From Eubacteriales Family XIII. Incertae Sedis bacterium (GTDB lineage: Bacteria > Bacillota > Clostridia > Peptostreptococcales > Anaerovoracaceae): DNA of 12,439 bases. Below, piece after piece: positions 1-6,745 of the stretch. The notes beneath the pieces are model-generated. The model ran no database searches. It was given only the letters and a program-made list of their open reading frames with translations, and was not told the origin of the DNA. Numbering within the stretch: the stretch's first letter is position 1; every line of letters begins with the position of its first letter. The stretch spans positions 1-12,439 of the forward strand of contig JAISGB010000084.1 in the NCBI GenBank assembly GCA_031263335.1, read 5' to 3'. Made by a program: the position numbers and the translations under genes.

Positions 1-1
1 G

Positions 2-673
2 CCCGAGGGGTTTTCATTGCCCGAGGGCCGCGTCAAACCTTGGGGGACCTGCCACGCGGTACTCAGCGCGAAAAAGATGACGGACGGGCCGTTTGCCGTC
101 GTCAACGCCGATGATTTCTACGGTTCCCACGCGTTTCAGTTGATGTACGATCACCTGTTGCGCGCGGCGGACGCGGGGACGGACGGCAAGGAACGGTACG
201 CGATGGTGGGCTATCGGTTGCGCAATACCCTCACGGAATACGGTTCGGTGGCGCGGGGCGTGTGCAAGGTGGACGGGAATGACTGCCTGACGGGCGTCGA
301 CGAGCGCCGCAAGATCCTGTGGCGCGACGGGGCGATCGCCTACACCGAGGACGACGAGACATGGATCACCGTGCCGACGGACGCCACCGTATCCATGAAT
401 TTTTGGGGGTTTACGGAACGGTTCTCGGAGGAATTGGAACGGGGCTTCCCCGCGTTTTTGAACGGCGCGATGGCGAAGAACCCGCTGACCGAGGAATATC
501 TGTTGCCGAAGGAGGTCGATCGGCTGATTCGGGCCGGGCGCGCCTCGGTCAAGGTATTGTATACGGACGACCGATGGTTCGGCGTCACGTACAAGGAGGA
601 TAAGGAACCTGTGATTGCGGCGCTTCGATCCCTCAAGGATTCGGGGCTTTATCCCGAAAAACTTTGGCGATAG
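2..673 (+). CDS. Nucleotidyltransferase family protein, 5'-truncated
   Basis: This is the C-terminal 223 residues of a sugar-nucleotide type nucleotidyltransferase (NTP_transferase fold), a cytoplasmic enzyme that would join a nucleoside triphosphate to a sugar phosphate or similar substrate. The frame is open to the left window edge, so the N-terminal signature loop (G-G-x-G-T-R/S-x) is outside the window. Visible family features are the KPWGTCHAVL segment, typical of the substrate/base-binding region, and NADDFYG, whose paired aspartates are the expected metal-binding residues. Near the C-terminus is the stretch DDRWFGVTYKED. Family members are usually about 300 residues, so some 80 are missing. 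The gene ends with TAG 58 nt before the CDF gene, on the same strand, so the two may be co-transcribed. The substrate cannot be told from what is visible. Confidence 0.85.
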   Translation, partial: PEGFSLPEGRVKPWGTCHAVLSAKKMTDGPFAVVNADDFYGSHAFQLMYDHLLRAADAGTDGKERYAMVGYRLRNTLTEYGSVARGVCKVDGNDCLTGVDERRKILWRDGAIAYTEDDETWITVPTDATVSMNFWGFTERFSEELERGFPAFLNGAMAKNPLTEEYLLPKEVDRLIRAGRASVKVLYTDDRWFGVTYKEDKEPVIAALRSLKDSGLYPEKLWR

Positions 674-731
674 CCGCGATCCGGGCGCGGATTCGACGGC
701 GGCAGAGCGGCGAGAACGGGAAGACGGAGAG

Positions 732-1907
732 ATGACCGGTTTTTTGATCAGACGGTTTATAAAGGATCCGGGGGATACGGACAGCGTAAAGGTGCGGGAG
801 TCCTACGGCAAATTGGCGGGCGCGACGGGGATCGTCACGAACCTGTTCCTCTGTCTGCTCAAGGCGGCGCTCGGTTGGATGTCCGGCAGCATCGCCATCA
901 TCGCCGACGCCGCGAATAATCTGACGGACGCCGCGGCTTCGGCCGTCACCCTCGTCGGCTTCAAGATGGCGGCGAAGCAGGGCGACAAGGATCATCCCTA
1001 CGGACACGCGCGCATCGAATACATGACGGGCGTCGTCGTCGCCGCCCTCATCATCCTCGTCGGCTTCCGATTGTTCGTCTCATCGTACGAGAAGATACTC
1101 GAACCCGAGGAGGTGGAGTTCAATCTGCTCACCGCCTGTCTGCTTGCGGTCGCGGCGGGGATCAAGATATGGCAAGCGCTGTTCTGCTTCGATCTGGGCA
1201 AACGGATCAGATCCGCCGCGCTGAAGGCGACGGGCGTGGACAGCAGGAACGACGTCATCGCCACCTGCGCCGTCCTCATCGCGCTGATCGTCGGCGATCT
1301 GACCGGGGTGAATACGGACGGGTACATCGGTATGGCCGTCGCCGTATTCATCGTTTGGTCCGGCGTCGCCCTCATCCGCGAGACGTCCCGCCCGCTTCTG
1401 GGACAAGCGCCCGATCCGGACTTGGTGGCGAAGCTCAAGGGCTTGGTGCTCGACGGGGACGGCGTGATGGGGGTACACGATCTCGTCGTCCACGATTACG
1501 GGCCGGGCCGCACCTTCGCGTCCGTCCACGTCGAGGTGGACGCCGCGCGGGACATCCTGCGGAGCCATGAGGCGATCGACGCCATCGAGCGGGAAGCGAT
1601 GAAGCGGTTCCGGGTCGAGTTGGTCGGCCACATGGACCCCATCGATACGGACGATCCGCTCGCCCGCGATCTGCGGGAGAAGATGGCGCGCGTCCTATCT
1701 TCGACGGAGGGCGCGATGGGTCTGCACGATCTGCGCGTGGTGCGCGGGGAACGGCGCATCAACGTCATCTTCGACGTGGTGCTGTCGATCGAGGGACGGA
1801 CCCGGGCGAAGGAGATCGAAACCCTGATCCGCGAAGAATTGAAAAAGACGGATGAACGCATCGAAGCCGTCGTGACCTTTGATACGGATTTTAGCGGGGG
1901 GGAATGA
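732..1907 (+). CDS. Cation diffusion facilitator (CDF) transporter, Mn-type metal site, doubled C-terminal domain
   Basis: This 391-residue inner-membrane metal/proton antiporter would export a divalent metal. I place the start at ATG 732, preceded by purine-rich GGGAAG and GGAG; the frame is open further upstream, but only this start gives a normal CDF N-terminus. Hydrophobic helices span about residues 30-220. TM2 carries N62-x3-D66 and the adjacent loop has DHPYGHARIEY, a CDF hallmark. TM5 carries D170-x3-D174. The site quartet is therefore N-D-D-D rather than the D-D-H-D of zinc transporters such as YiiP. From knowledge of the family, this points to manganese (MntE-like), which is an inference. 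The cytoplasmic tail has two similar units, about 230-305 (GVMGVHDLVV) and 315-388 (GAMGLHDLRV), each resembling the ZT_dimer ferredoxin-like domain. Most CDFs have one. Specificity remains unproven. Confidence 0.92.
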   Translation: MTGFLIRRFIKDPGDTDSVKVRESYGKLAGATGIVTNLFLCLLKAALGWMSGSIAIIADAANNLTDAAASAVTLVGFKMAAKQGDKDHPYGHARIEYMTGVVVAALIILVGFRLFVSSYEKILEPEEVEFNLLTACLLAVAAGIKIWQALFCFDLGKRIRSAALKATGVDSRNDVIATCAVLIALIVGDLTGVNTDGYIGMAVAVFIVWSGVALIRETSRPLLGQAPDPDLVAKLKGLVLDGDGVMGVHDLVVHDYGPGRTFASVHVEVDAARDILRSHEAIDAIEREAMKRFRVELVGHMDPIDTDDPLARDLREKMARVLSSTEGAMGLHDLRVVRGERRINVIFDVVLSIEGRTRAKEIETLIREELKKTDERIEAVVTFDTDFSGGE

Positions 1908-1975
1908 TCGCTTTCTTTTCTCTGCGGGAGACGGGTCAAGCGGAGATCGTTACATCCGGCGTATCTGTACGACGC

Positions 1976-2389
1976 TTATTTCGGCAAGCTCAACAGAGTG
2001 GCGGGACGAATGACGGGAATCGAGGATGTGTCATCTTGGAATTTGTCATCACGTGTCACGATGTAATCAACCTTGGCTTTTTTCGCGCACTCCAATGCGA
2101 GTGCGTCCTCAAAATCTTCCATCGGTATTTTCAAGGAATTGATGCAGTCGCTTTGCGTGACGCCCACTACGCCGTATGTGTTGAGCAGGAACCCTATCGC
2201 GCTCTGCGCCGATTTCATGCCTCTTGCCTTGCTGTACAGACAGAAAATATCGGTTGCGGCGTTGGCGGTGAACAGGATGTCGATTTCCTTGCTTTGGCCG
2301 CGTCTCAGGATTTCTTTCGCGTCGGCATCGAACGGCTGCCGCTCCTGCAAGGCATCCATAATGACATCTGTGTCAAGCAACACTTTCAC
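1976..2389 (-). CDS. PIN-domain toxin (VapC-like ribonuclease)
   Basis: This 137-residue protein is a PIN-domain ribonuclease, probably the toxin of a type II toxin-antitoxin module. It starts MKVLLDTDVIMDAL, the usual first strand with the metal-binding Asp (D6). Other acidic residues in the expected places are D47, D92/D95 in the segment EDFEDALALECA, and D114 in IVTRDDKF. The length is normal for the family. The start codon is GTG at 2389, overlapping the antitoxin stop as GTGA, which implies translational coupling. The second acidic position, usually Glu in VapC, appears to be Asp here. The gene converges on the CDF gene with about 68 nt between them and no clear terminator. The RNA target cannot be inferred. 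Confidence 0.85.
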   Translation of the reverse strand: MKVLLDTDVIMDALQERQPFDADAKEILRRGQSKEIDILFTANAATDIFCLYSKARGMKSAQSAIGFLLNTYGVVGVTQSDCINSLKIPMEDFEDALALECAKKAKVDYIVTRDDKFQDDTSSIPVIRPATLLSLPK

Positions 2390-2625
2390 TTCGCCAATCG
2401 CTCCATCCTGACGTCTTCAAGGTCAATATCTTCGGGGATCGTTCCGAACAACTGCTCGACGGAAGTGACTTCTTCAGGCATACGCTTCATGTACCACGGC
2501 TCTTTATCGAAACGGATAATCTTGGCGGTGGGCTTGCCGTACTTCGTGATGACCACATCTTCGGTAGACGCCAAGTCAACGTATCGCCCGACATTCACTT
2601 TCAGTTCTGTCAATGCTATTTGCAT
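2386..2625 (-). CDS. Phd/YefM-type antitoxin
   Basis: This 79-residue antitoxin would bind and neutralise the adjacent PIN toxin and repress their shared promoter. The N-terminal segment (MQIALTELKVNVGRYVDLAS, then DVVITKYGKPTAKI) is the Phd/YefM DNA-binding fold: a short strand, a helix, and a strand with the conserved xKxGKPxAxI pattern. The acidic C-terminal half (IPEDIDLEDVRMERLAK) is the expected flexible toxin-binding tail. I chose the ATG at 2625 because AAAGGAG lies about 10 nt upstream and because upstream codons in this frame would run through the promoter. It overlaps the toxin start by 4 nt. A Phd/YefM antitoxin paired with a PIN toxin rather than RelE or Doc is a known but less canonical combination. 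Confidence 0.88.
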   Translation of the reverse strand: MQIALTELKVNVGRYVDLASTEDVVITKYGKPTAKIIRFDKEPWYMKRMPEEVTSVEQLFGTIPEDIDLEDVRMERLAK

Positions 2626-2659
2626 AATAATTGAAAACTCCTTTCCGACCGTTGGTATC

Positions 2660-2688
2660 ATGCTATCATATCGGTGCTGTTTTGTCAA
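2660..2688 (-). promoter_or_regulatory. Promoter of the Phd/YefM-PIN operon
   Basis: On the minus strand there is a perfect -35 TTGACA (2688-2683), a 17-nt spacer and a -10 TAGCAT (2665-2660, 4 of 6 consensus). The predicted start is near 2652, leaving a leader of about 27 nt that carries the AAAGGAG ribosome binding site. The site lies directly upstream of the antitoxin start at 2625. Confidence 0.7.
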
Positions 2689-2705
2689 TAAAATCGGTGC
2701 TGTTT
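2670..2705. repeat. Direct repeat, candidate operator of the toxin-antitoxin operon
   Basis: The 13-mer ATCGGTGCTGTTT (plus strand) occurs at 2670-2682 and again at 2693-2705, 23 bp apart from start to start. One copy fills the promoter spacer next to the -35 and the other lies just upstream of the -35. Phd/YefM antitoxins commonly autoregulate by binding repeats around their own promoter, so an operator role is likely but inferred. Typical YefM sites are palindromic, whereas this one is a direct repeat. Confidence 0.6.
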
Positions 2706-2854
2706 GAACAAATAAAACGCTGTTGCGAGGCTCCCACGAAGCAGATACGGAAAGATGAAACGCGCGCGGTATAAAGAGAAAGCGCGAGGCGGCGTAAAAG
2801 GAGGGCGCGACAGATCCGGCGGGCTGTGAATCCGCGACGATCGAGACATAGCCA

Positions 2855-2883
2855 TTGAAAAAATCATCCATTCGCAATATAAT
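2855..2883 (+). promoter_or_regulatory. Sigma-A type promoter of the PLP enzyme gene
   Basis: -35 TTGAAA (2855-2860), a 17-nt spacer and a perfect -10 TATAAT (2878-2883). Transcription should begin near 2890, giving a leader of about 49 nt to the ATG at 2939. The 313-nt gap between the antitoxin start (2625) and this gene holds the two divergent promoters. I see no other gene between about 2706 and 2850. Confidence 0.75.
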
Positions 2884-2899
2884 GAAATTGAAATATTGC
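2874..2899. promoter_or_regulatory. Inverted repeat over the -10 and start site, candidate repressor operator
   Basis: A perfect 7-bp inverted repeat, GCAATAT then ATATTGC (2874-2880 and 2893-2899), with a 12-nt spacer covers the -10 box and the predicted start of transcription. A dimeric repressor at this spot would block the PLP enzyme promoter. No regulator gene is visible next to it, so the role is inferred from position and symmetry only. Confidence 0.4.
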
Positions 2900-2938
2900 C
2901 AGGTAGAAACACGCGCCCGCCGAAAGAGGGGATGGAAT

Positions 2939-4132
2939 ATGAATCCAAAAAACATCGATGCCGCGTTCGGGTTTCTGACCCGCGCCGTTCACGGCGGCAA
3001 TGAAACGGATACGGAGACAGGGGCGATCCGTCGCCCGATAACGATGGCAAACAGCTATGAATTGCCATATGACCCGTCCGGCATCAACTGGAGCGGTTCC
3101 GATGCGAGCATCTACACGAGGAACGGCGGCGCGAATCAACGATATTTACAAGAAAAACTCGCATTGTTGCATAACGCGCCGGATTGTGTGGTATTGGCGA
3201 GCGGCGTGGCGGCGCTTGCCGGCGTATTCTTCACGTTCTTAAAGTCGGGTGACCATGTCGTAATGTCGGATTCAACCTATATCGCGGCCTATCGGTTGAT
3301 CAATGAGCTGTTTCCCGAGAAATTCGGCGTCGAGAAAACGCTTGCGGACAGCGCCGACATCGAAGCCGTAAAAGCGGCTGTAAAACCGAACACAAAACTG
3401 GTTCATATCGAGACGCCATCCAACCCGACGATCAAAATCAGTGATATCGAGGCGATCGCCGAAATCGCCCACGCAAACGGCGCGCTTTTGTCCGCGGACA
3501 ACACATTTGCGTCCCCTTATAACCAACGACCCTTTGAATTCGGCGCGGATTTGACGATAGAAAGCCTGACGAAGTACATCAATGGCCACGGCGACGCGAT
3601 GGGCGGCGCGGTACTTGGCGAAAAAGCCTTGATCGATCGGATCAGGGGACAAGCCATGGTGAACCTCGGCGGCGCAATCAGTCCCTTCAACGCTTGGCTC
3701 ATTATGCGCGGCGCGGTGACATTGCCGCTCCGTATGAGGCAACATAACGAATCGGCGCAAAAAATCGCGGAGTTTTTGCAGACCCTGCCGCAGGTGCGCT
3801 TTGTTGCCTATCCCGGCTTGCCCGAACATAAAAATCATGGCATTGCCGCAAGACAGATGCAGGGCGGTTTCGGCGGCGTGTTGGCGTTCGGGCTGAACAC
3901 GGATCACGACGGGCATAACCGTTTTGTCGACAGGTTGCGCATAATCACAAACGCCGTTTCCCTCGGCCATGACGAAAGCCTGATTGTGTTCCTTGGGGAA
4001 AACGACGAAAGGCAATATCTGTACGGAGACGCGTTTCACGGCGGTTTTTTCCGGCTGAGTGCCGGGCTTGAGGACACGGACGATCTGATCTATGATATGG
4101 AACAGGCGTTGAAATCCGCCGGAATCGTATGA
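2939..4132 (+). CDS. Cys/Met metabolism PLP-dependent enzyme (trans-sulfuration family)
   Basis: This 397-residue cytoplasmic enzyme belongs to the cystathionine gamma-synthase/beta-lyase/methionine gamma-lyase fold family, which uses pyridoxal phosphate for elimination or replacement at the gamma or beta carbon of sulfur amino acids. Visible motifs are Y59-x-R61 (phosphate contact from the partner subunit), the S-G-V-A-A loop at 88-92, SADNTFASPYNQ with D187 (contact to the pyridine nitrogen), and SLTKYINGHGDAMGG with K212 as the Schiff-base lysine. The length is typical. I chose the ATG at 2939 because GAGGGG lies about 8 nt upstream and the protein then aligns with the family N-terminus. 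It has its own promoter and terminator-like hairpin, so it is probably monocistronic. Motifs alone do not separate gamma-synthase, lyase or O-acetylhomoserine sulfhydrylase, so I give no symbol. Confidence 0.92.
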   Translation: MNPKNIDAAFGFLTRAVHGGNETDTETGAIRRPITMANSYELPYDPSGINWSGSDASIYTRNGGANQRYLQEKLALLHNAPDCVVLASGVAALAGVFFTFLKSGDHVVMSDSTYIAAYRLINELFPEKFGVEKTLADSADIEAVKAAVKPNTKLVHIETPSNPTIKISDIEAIAEIAHANGALLSADNTFASPYNQRPFEFGADLTIESLTKYINGHGDAMGGAVLGEKALIDRIRGQAMVNLGGAISPFNAWLIMRGAVTLPLRMRQHNESAQKIAEFLQTLPQVRFVAYPGLPEHKNHGIAARQMQGGFGGVLAFGLNTDHDGHNRFVDRLRIITNAVSLGHDESLIVFLGENDERQYLYGDAFHGGFFRLSAGLEDTDDLIYDMEQALKSAGIV

Positions 4133-4169
4133 ATACAGCCGGTCATCCCCTCATGCGCGATTGTTGATC

Positions 4170-4212
4170 GCGCGGGGCAACAACAGTCCATTTACCCCGC
4201 GCTCGATTTTCT
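4170..4212 (+). terminator. Rho-independent terminator candidate after the PLP enzyme gene
   Basis: A perfect 8-bp stem, GCGCGGGG (4170-4177) with CCCCGCGC (4195-4202), has a 17-nt loop and is followed by TCGATTTTCTT. It lies 38 nt after the stop at 4132, in the short gap between two convergent genes. The long loop and interrupted T tract make it less than ideal. Confidence 0.5.
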
Positions 4213-4216
4213 TCGG

Positions 4217-5218
4217 CTATGCTTTTGGCGCGCGCATACGCACTGTGCGCCAATGATGCAGAACGACGATTACGATTACGCAGACAATTGCGCTTCCGAG
4301 GATGATCGAAATGACGAGGGCGATCGGGAACGCCGGATCGTTTGCGTCGTTTGCCTCTTGATCGACGATTTCCGGTTTTGCCGAGACGTCGTCCGTCTTC
4401 GTTTCGGCTTTGACGGCGTCATGCTCTGCATTCGCCTTCGGCGTCGCTTCGATTCCGTCCAAATCGGACACAGGGGTGTTTGAAGTCTCGGTTCCCGATG
4501 TTCTTACGGCGCGCGCCGGGCTTTTCGATCCTCCGGAGGTGTCGGTGGCGCCGGCGCCGCCGGCGTCGTTGTTGCCGTTGTCGGCGCTATCGCCGCTGTC
4601 ATCGCCGCCGCTCTTGACGACGACGGCGGCGGTTTTCGGGAAGATCGCGACGATCACGTTGTTGCCCGCGGCGTTTGTCACGTTGATCGCGCCCGGCATC
4701 GCGAAGAAGTTCTCCGTTACGCCCTGCAGTGTATAGTTTGGCTTCGGTGCGAGCGTGATCGTCGCGACGTAGGTCGTATCCGGCTCGAAGGCCGTCGATA
4801 CGCTCGGGAACCATTTTATCGTGCCGGTATATTGTTCGGTTTCGGTGACGGAGGACACAGGACGCGCGCCGCGCGTCGGCGCGATCACCCCCATGATCGT
4901 CGGGTGTACGATCTGTGCGGGGTCTACGAGGATGTTTACGGGGATATTGGGAACGCTGAGATAGTTTGTCGTATCTTTGGGTGTAAATGTCGCGGTGAAA
5001 TTGTTCGGGCCCGCGACCGTGCCGACCGGCGTCGATTCGTCCTGCTCCCACGCGAAGCCGTCCGGCAACGGCAGTTCGGCGAGCGTCGAGCCGTATACGG
5101 CGCTCATCGTCGTCGGCGCGTCGTATTCCGGGGTTGCCTTGGCGATGGTTACGGTCACATCGCTTGGCTGGGTCAAATTATAGCGGGCCTCGGGCTTTCC
5201 GTCTCCCGTCAGAGGGCG
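4217..5218 (-). CDS. Membrane-anchored surface protein, C-terminal part separated by a frame change
   Basis: This frame encodes the extracellular and anchor part of a surface protein whose signal peptide lies in another frame at 5209-5673. The frame is open from 5299, has no convincing start of its own, and reads sensibly from about 5218. In order it has a beta-rich MBG/Ig-like repeat (AVYGSTLAELPLPDGFAW to TTNYLSVPNIPVNILV), then a second beta domain (TETEQYTGTIKWFP to VIVAIFPKTA). A Gly/Asp/Asn/Ser-rich and then Glu/Lys-rich linker follows, and finally one membrane helix (PIALVISIILGSAIVCVIVIVVL) with a short basic tail. There is no LPXTG motif, so anchoring would be by the helix. Reading the two halves together with one added base gives a protein of about 485 residues. 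Ligand or function is unknown. Confidence 0.7.
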   Translation of the reverse strand, partial: RPLTGDGKPEARYNLTQPSDVTVTIAKATPEYDAPTTMSAVYGSTLAELPLPDGFAWEQDESTPVGTVAGPNNFTATFTPKDTTNYLSVPNIPVNILVDPAQIVHPTIMGVIAPTRGARPVSSVTETEQYTGTIKWFPSVSTAFEPDTTYVATITLAPKPNYTLQGVTENFFAMPGAINVTNAAGNNVIVAIFPKTAAVVVKSGGDDSGDSADNGNNDAGGAGATDTSGGSKSPARAVRTSGTETSNTPVSDLDGIEATPKANAEHDAVKAETKTDDVSAKPEIVDQEANDANDPAFPIALVISIILGSAIVCVIVIVVLHHWRTVRMRAPKA

Positions 5219-5673
5219 CCGATCGGCGCTTTGGCCGGCTCGTTTGTTTCGGTCTGCAATCCCGCTTGATCGTCCGTATCCGTCGGTTCGTTCGTTTCCT
5301 CAGGCGGCGCGCCGGCGTCCGCCTGTTGTTCCCCTTCTTGATCTCCCGCTCCGGGCGGTTGTTGCGCGCCTTCCTCATCCGTCGCGGCGTCTCCCGAGGC
5401 GGCATCCTCCGTTCCGGCGTTGTCCGGGTTCGGCGCGGCGTCAATGTCCCGCGTTTCCGCGTCAAAGGCCCAAAATGGCGCCTCACCGCCCATCCCGAAG
5501 ATCGTCGCGGGCAGAGCGAAGGCCCCGAGCGCCACCGCCAAGGACAGCGCAAAGGCAAACGCTTTGCCTCCGTGTTTTGTGAAAACCCGACGAAAGTCCG
5601 TCGTCCGACGTCGCGCGGGCCGCTCCGACAGCCCGGGCGCAACCGCGTTTTTCGTTTGTTCCCTCTGTGTCAT
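5209..5673 (-). CDS. Surface protein, N-terminal part with signal peptide (frame ends early)
   Basis: This reading frame of 154 codons starts at ATG 5673 with GGAG about 10 nt upstream. Residues 1-37 are hydrophilic and basic, residues 38-58 form a hydrophobic signal/export helix (AFAFALSLAVALGAFALPA), and the rest is an acidic, Pro/Glu/Asp/Thr-rich low-complexity linker. It stops with TGA at 5209-5211, exactly where the C-terminal frame begins to encode recognisable surface-protein sequence. Adding one C in the CCC run at 5214-5216 would continue as G-A-P-L-T-G-D-G-K-P into the downstream frame. I read the two pieces as one gene broken by a one-base deletion or by a sequencing error. As it stands the product would be an exported fragment with no anchor. 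Confidence 0.65.
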   Translation of the reverse strand: MTQREQTKNAVAPGLSERPARRRTTDFRRVFTKHGGKAFAFALSLAVALGAFALPATIFGMGGEAPFWAFDAETRDIDAAPNPDNAGTEDAASGDAATDEEGAQQPPGAGDQEGEQQADAGAPPEETNEPTDTDDQAGLQTETNEPAKAPIGAL

Positions 5674-5736
5674 TTTTGATCATCTCCGATCCGATTTTCA
5701 ATTGACGCCGGTTCGATTGCGATAAATATCGATCAA

Positions 5737-5745
5737 ATTATATCA
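5737..5745 (-). promoter_or_regulatory. Extended -10 promoter of the frame-split surface gene
   Basis: The minus strand reads TGATATAAT (5745-5737), a perfect TATAAT preceded by the TGn extension. No good -35 is seen 17 nt further out, which is acceptable for extended -10 promoters. The leader to the ATG at 5673 would be about 57 nt. Confidence 0.5.
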
Positions 5746-5805
5746 CACGACCGGTAATTTGCGGCAAGAGAGAAAGTATTTATTTTTAAAAACTCTTCGT
5801 ATTTT

Positions 5806-5877
5806 ACTCATCCACAAAAAAGTTTAAGAAATTTTTAAATTTATGTTTCAAATACTCCAATAATGGGTATATAATAT
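5806..5877 (+). repeat. 72-bp promoter-bearing dispersed repeat, copy A
   Basis: The 72 bp beginning ACTCATCCACAAAAAAG and ending TATATAATAT recurs at 6798-6869 in the same orientation, 992 bp away, with four mismatches and no gaps by my count. Both copies are very AT-rich compared with the surrounding GC-rich DNA. Similarity ends abruptly on both sides. Confidence 0.9.
5847..5875 (+). promoter_or_regulatory. Promoter within repeat copy A
   Basis: TTCAAA (5847-5852), 17 nt, then TATAAT (5870-5875). Transcripts would start near 5882 and read through the 51-bp repeat into the antitoxin gene at 6059, giving a leader of about 177 nt. The long AT-rich tract upstream could act as an UP element. 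The rest of the 5674-6058 gap holds the opposing promoter at 5737, the 51-bp repeat, and no convincing gene. Confidence 0.55.
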
Positions 5878-5908
5878 GCAACCCGCACCTTTGATACCGC
5901 ATCTGCGA

Positions 5909-5958
5909 AATCGGAGGATGGCAATCAAGTTTTGACTCAGACGATCACATCGCGGTTA
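5909..5958 (+). repeat. 51-bp dispersed repeat, first copy (50 bp, one T shorter)
   Basis: From AATCGGAGGATGGC to CATCGCGGTTA this segment matches 11297-11347 in the same orientation, with one missing T (TTTT against TTTTT) and two substitutions. It contains GGAGG directly followed by ATG (5918), which reads M-A-I-K-F then stop. With the missing T restored it would read on as in the other copy. This may be the remnant of a gene start, but zero spacing between GGAGG and ATG is poor for translation, so a non-coding repeat is equally possible. Confidence 0.8.
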
Positions 5959-6058
5959 ACGGAGAATATGGTTTGAAATATCGCTTGCGGAGAAGTATAC
6001 TATGAATGGAGGACAGCGTTTGCGGAAGCAAGTTTTGCGAAAGACGGGAGATTTCAAA

Positions 6059-6292
6059 ATGGAAGCGGTAGACGCATATTACGACGGTCATACTTTTGTG
6101 CCGACAAAACCGGTGCGAGCGAAGAAAAATCAGAAGGCTATCATAACAATTCTTGATGAAGTGAGAAATGACGATTCGCGCGAACGCGCACTCAAGGCGA
6201 TTGAAAATATGCATGGGATGTTCAAGGAGACGAATCTGTCAAGTTACGATTATATGGCTCGCAAAGAACATGAAAAATCTTTGGAGCGTTGA
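6059..6292 (+). CDS. Small antitoxin, AF2212/DUF104-like
   Basis: This 77-residue protein is probably the antitoxin for the PIN toxin that starts 2 nt after its stop. It begins MEAVDAYYDGHTFVPTKPV and continues through KKNQKAIITILDE. That is the short beta-rich pattern (x-V-x-A-x-Y-x-x-G-x-F-x-P-x-x-P-V) seen in AF2212/DUF104-type antitoxins, followed by a charged helical tail (ERALKAIENMHGMF to EHEKSLER) that should wrap the toxin. I chose the ATG at 6059 because GGGAG lies 8 nt upstream. An in-frame ATG at 6002 would add 19 residues but does not fit the family start. Its DNA is more AT-rich than the surface genes around it, which suggests transfer. Confidence 0.8.
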   Translation: MEAVDAYYDGHTFVPTKPVRAKKNQKAIITILDEVRNDDSRERALKAIENMHGMFKETNLSSYDYMARKEHEKSLER

Positions 6293-6294
6293 AC

Positions 6295-6705
6295 ATGAAA
6301 TATATTCTTGATGCCTGTTCCCTTATTGCATATTATAAAGAAGAAGCCGGATCATCCAAAGTAAAGCCGATCATTAAGGAAGCGGCGGAAGGCAAGGTTG
6401 ATATATTGATCCACCGTATCAATCTGTTTGAAGTCTATTATGATTTGTTGCGATCGGGCGGCAAAGAACTGATTGATGCGGCCATGGATTCGTTCTATGA
6501 TTCCCCGATCCAAGTTATTGATGACATCAACGATGAATTGATGAAAGAAGCCGCGCGGTTCAAACTCACCTATAAAATTTCCGTTGCGGATTCTTTTGTA
6601 TTGGCGACCGCAAAATTAGAAGACGCAACACTTGTTACGGCAGATCATCACGAATTCGATCCTGTCGATAAAAACAACGAACTGTCCTTCCTTTGGTTTC
6701 GGTGA
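6295..6705 (+). CDS. PIN-domain toxin (VapC-like ribonuclease), second module
   Basis: This 136-residue PIN-domain protein is most likely the ribonuclease toxin paired with the antitoxin just upstream. All four expected acidic residues are visible: D6 in MKYILDACSLIAYY, E46 in NLFEVYYDLL, D99 in ISVADSFVLATA, and D117 in LVTADHHEFD. The length is normal and the active site looks intact. The ATG at 6295 has GGAG 8 nt upstream inside the end of the antitoxin gene. A TTG two codons earlier is possible but less likely. It differs clearly in sequence from the PIN toxin at 1976-2389, so the two modules are not recent duplicates. Confidence 0.88.
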   Translation: MKYILDACSLIAYYKEEAGSSKVKPIIKEAAEGKVDILIHRINLFEVYYDLLRSGGKELIDAAMDSFYDSPIQVIDDINDELMKEAARFKLTYKISVADSFVLATAKLEDATLVTADHHEFDPVDKNNELSFLWFR

Positions 6706-6745
6706 GTTCAAGGTAAATGCATATATGGGTTTTGTCTTTTCTGAC

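Noticed and set aside
2755..2829. A 24-codon basic frame starting MKRARYKEKARGG ahead of the PLP gene.
   Set aside because: No properly spaced ribosome binding site, composition is arginine/glycine-rich low complexity, and it lies upstream of the real promoter without one of its own.
5209..5299. Programmed -1 ribosomal frameshift joining the two surface-protein halves.
   Set aside because: No X-XXY-YYZ slippery heptamer is visible in the shared open region; a one-base indel in a C run is simpler.
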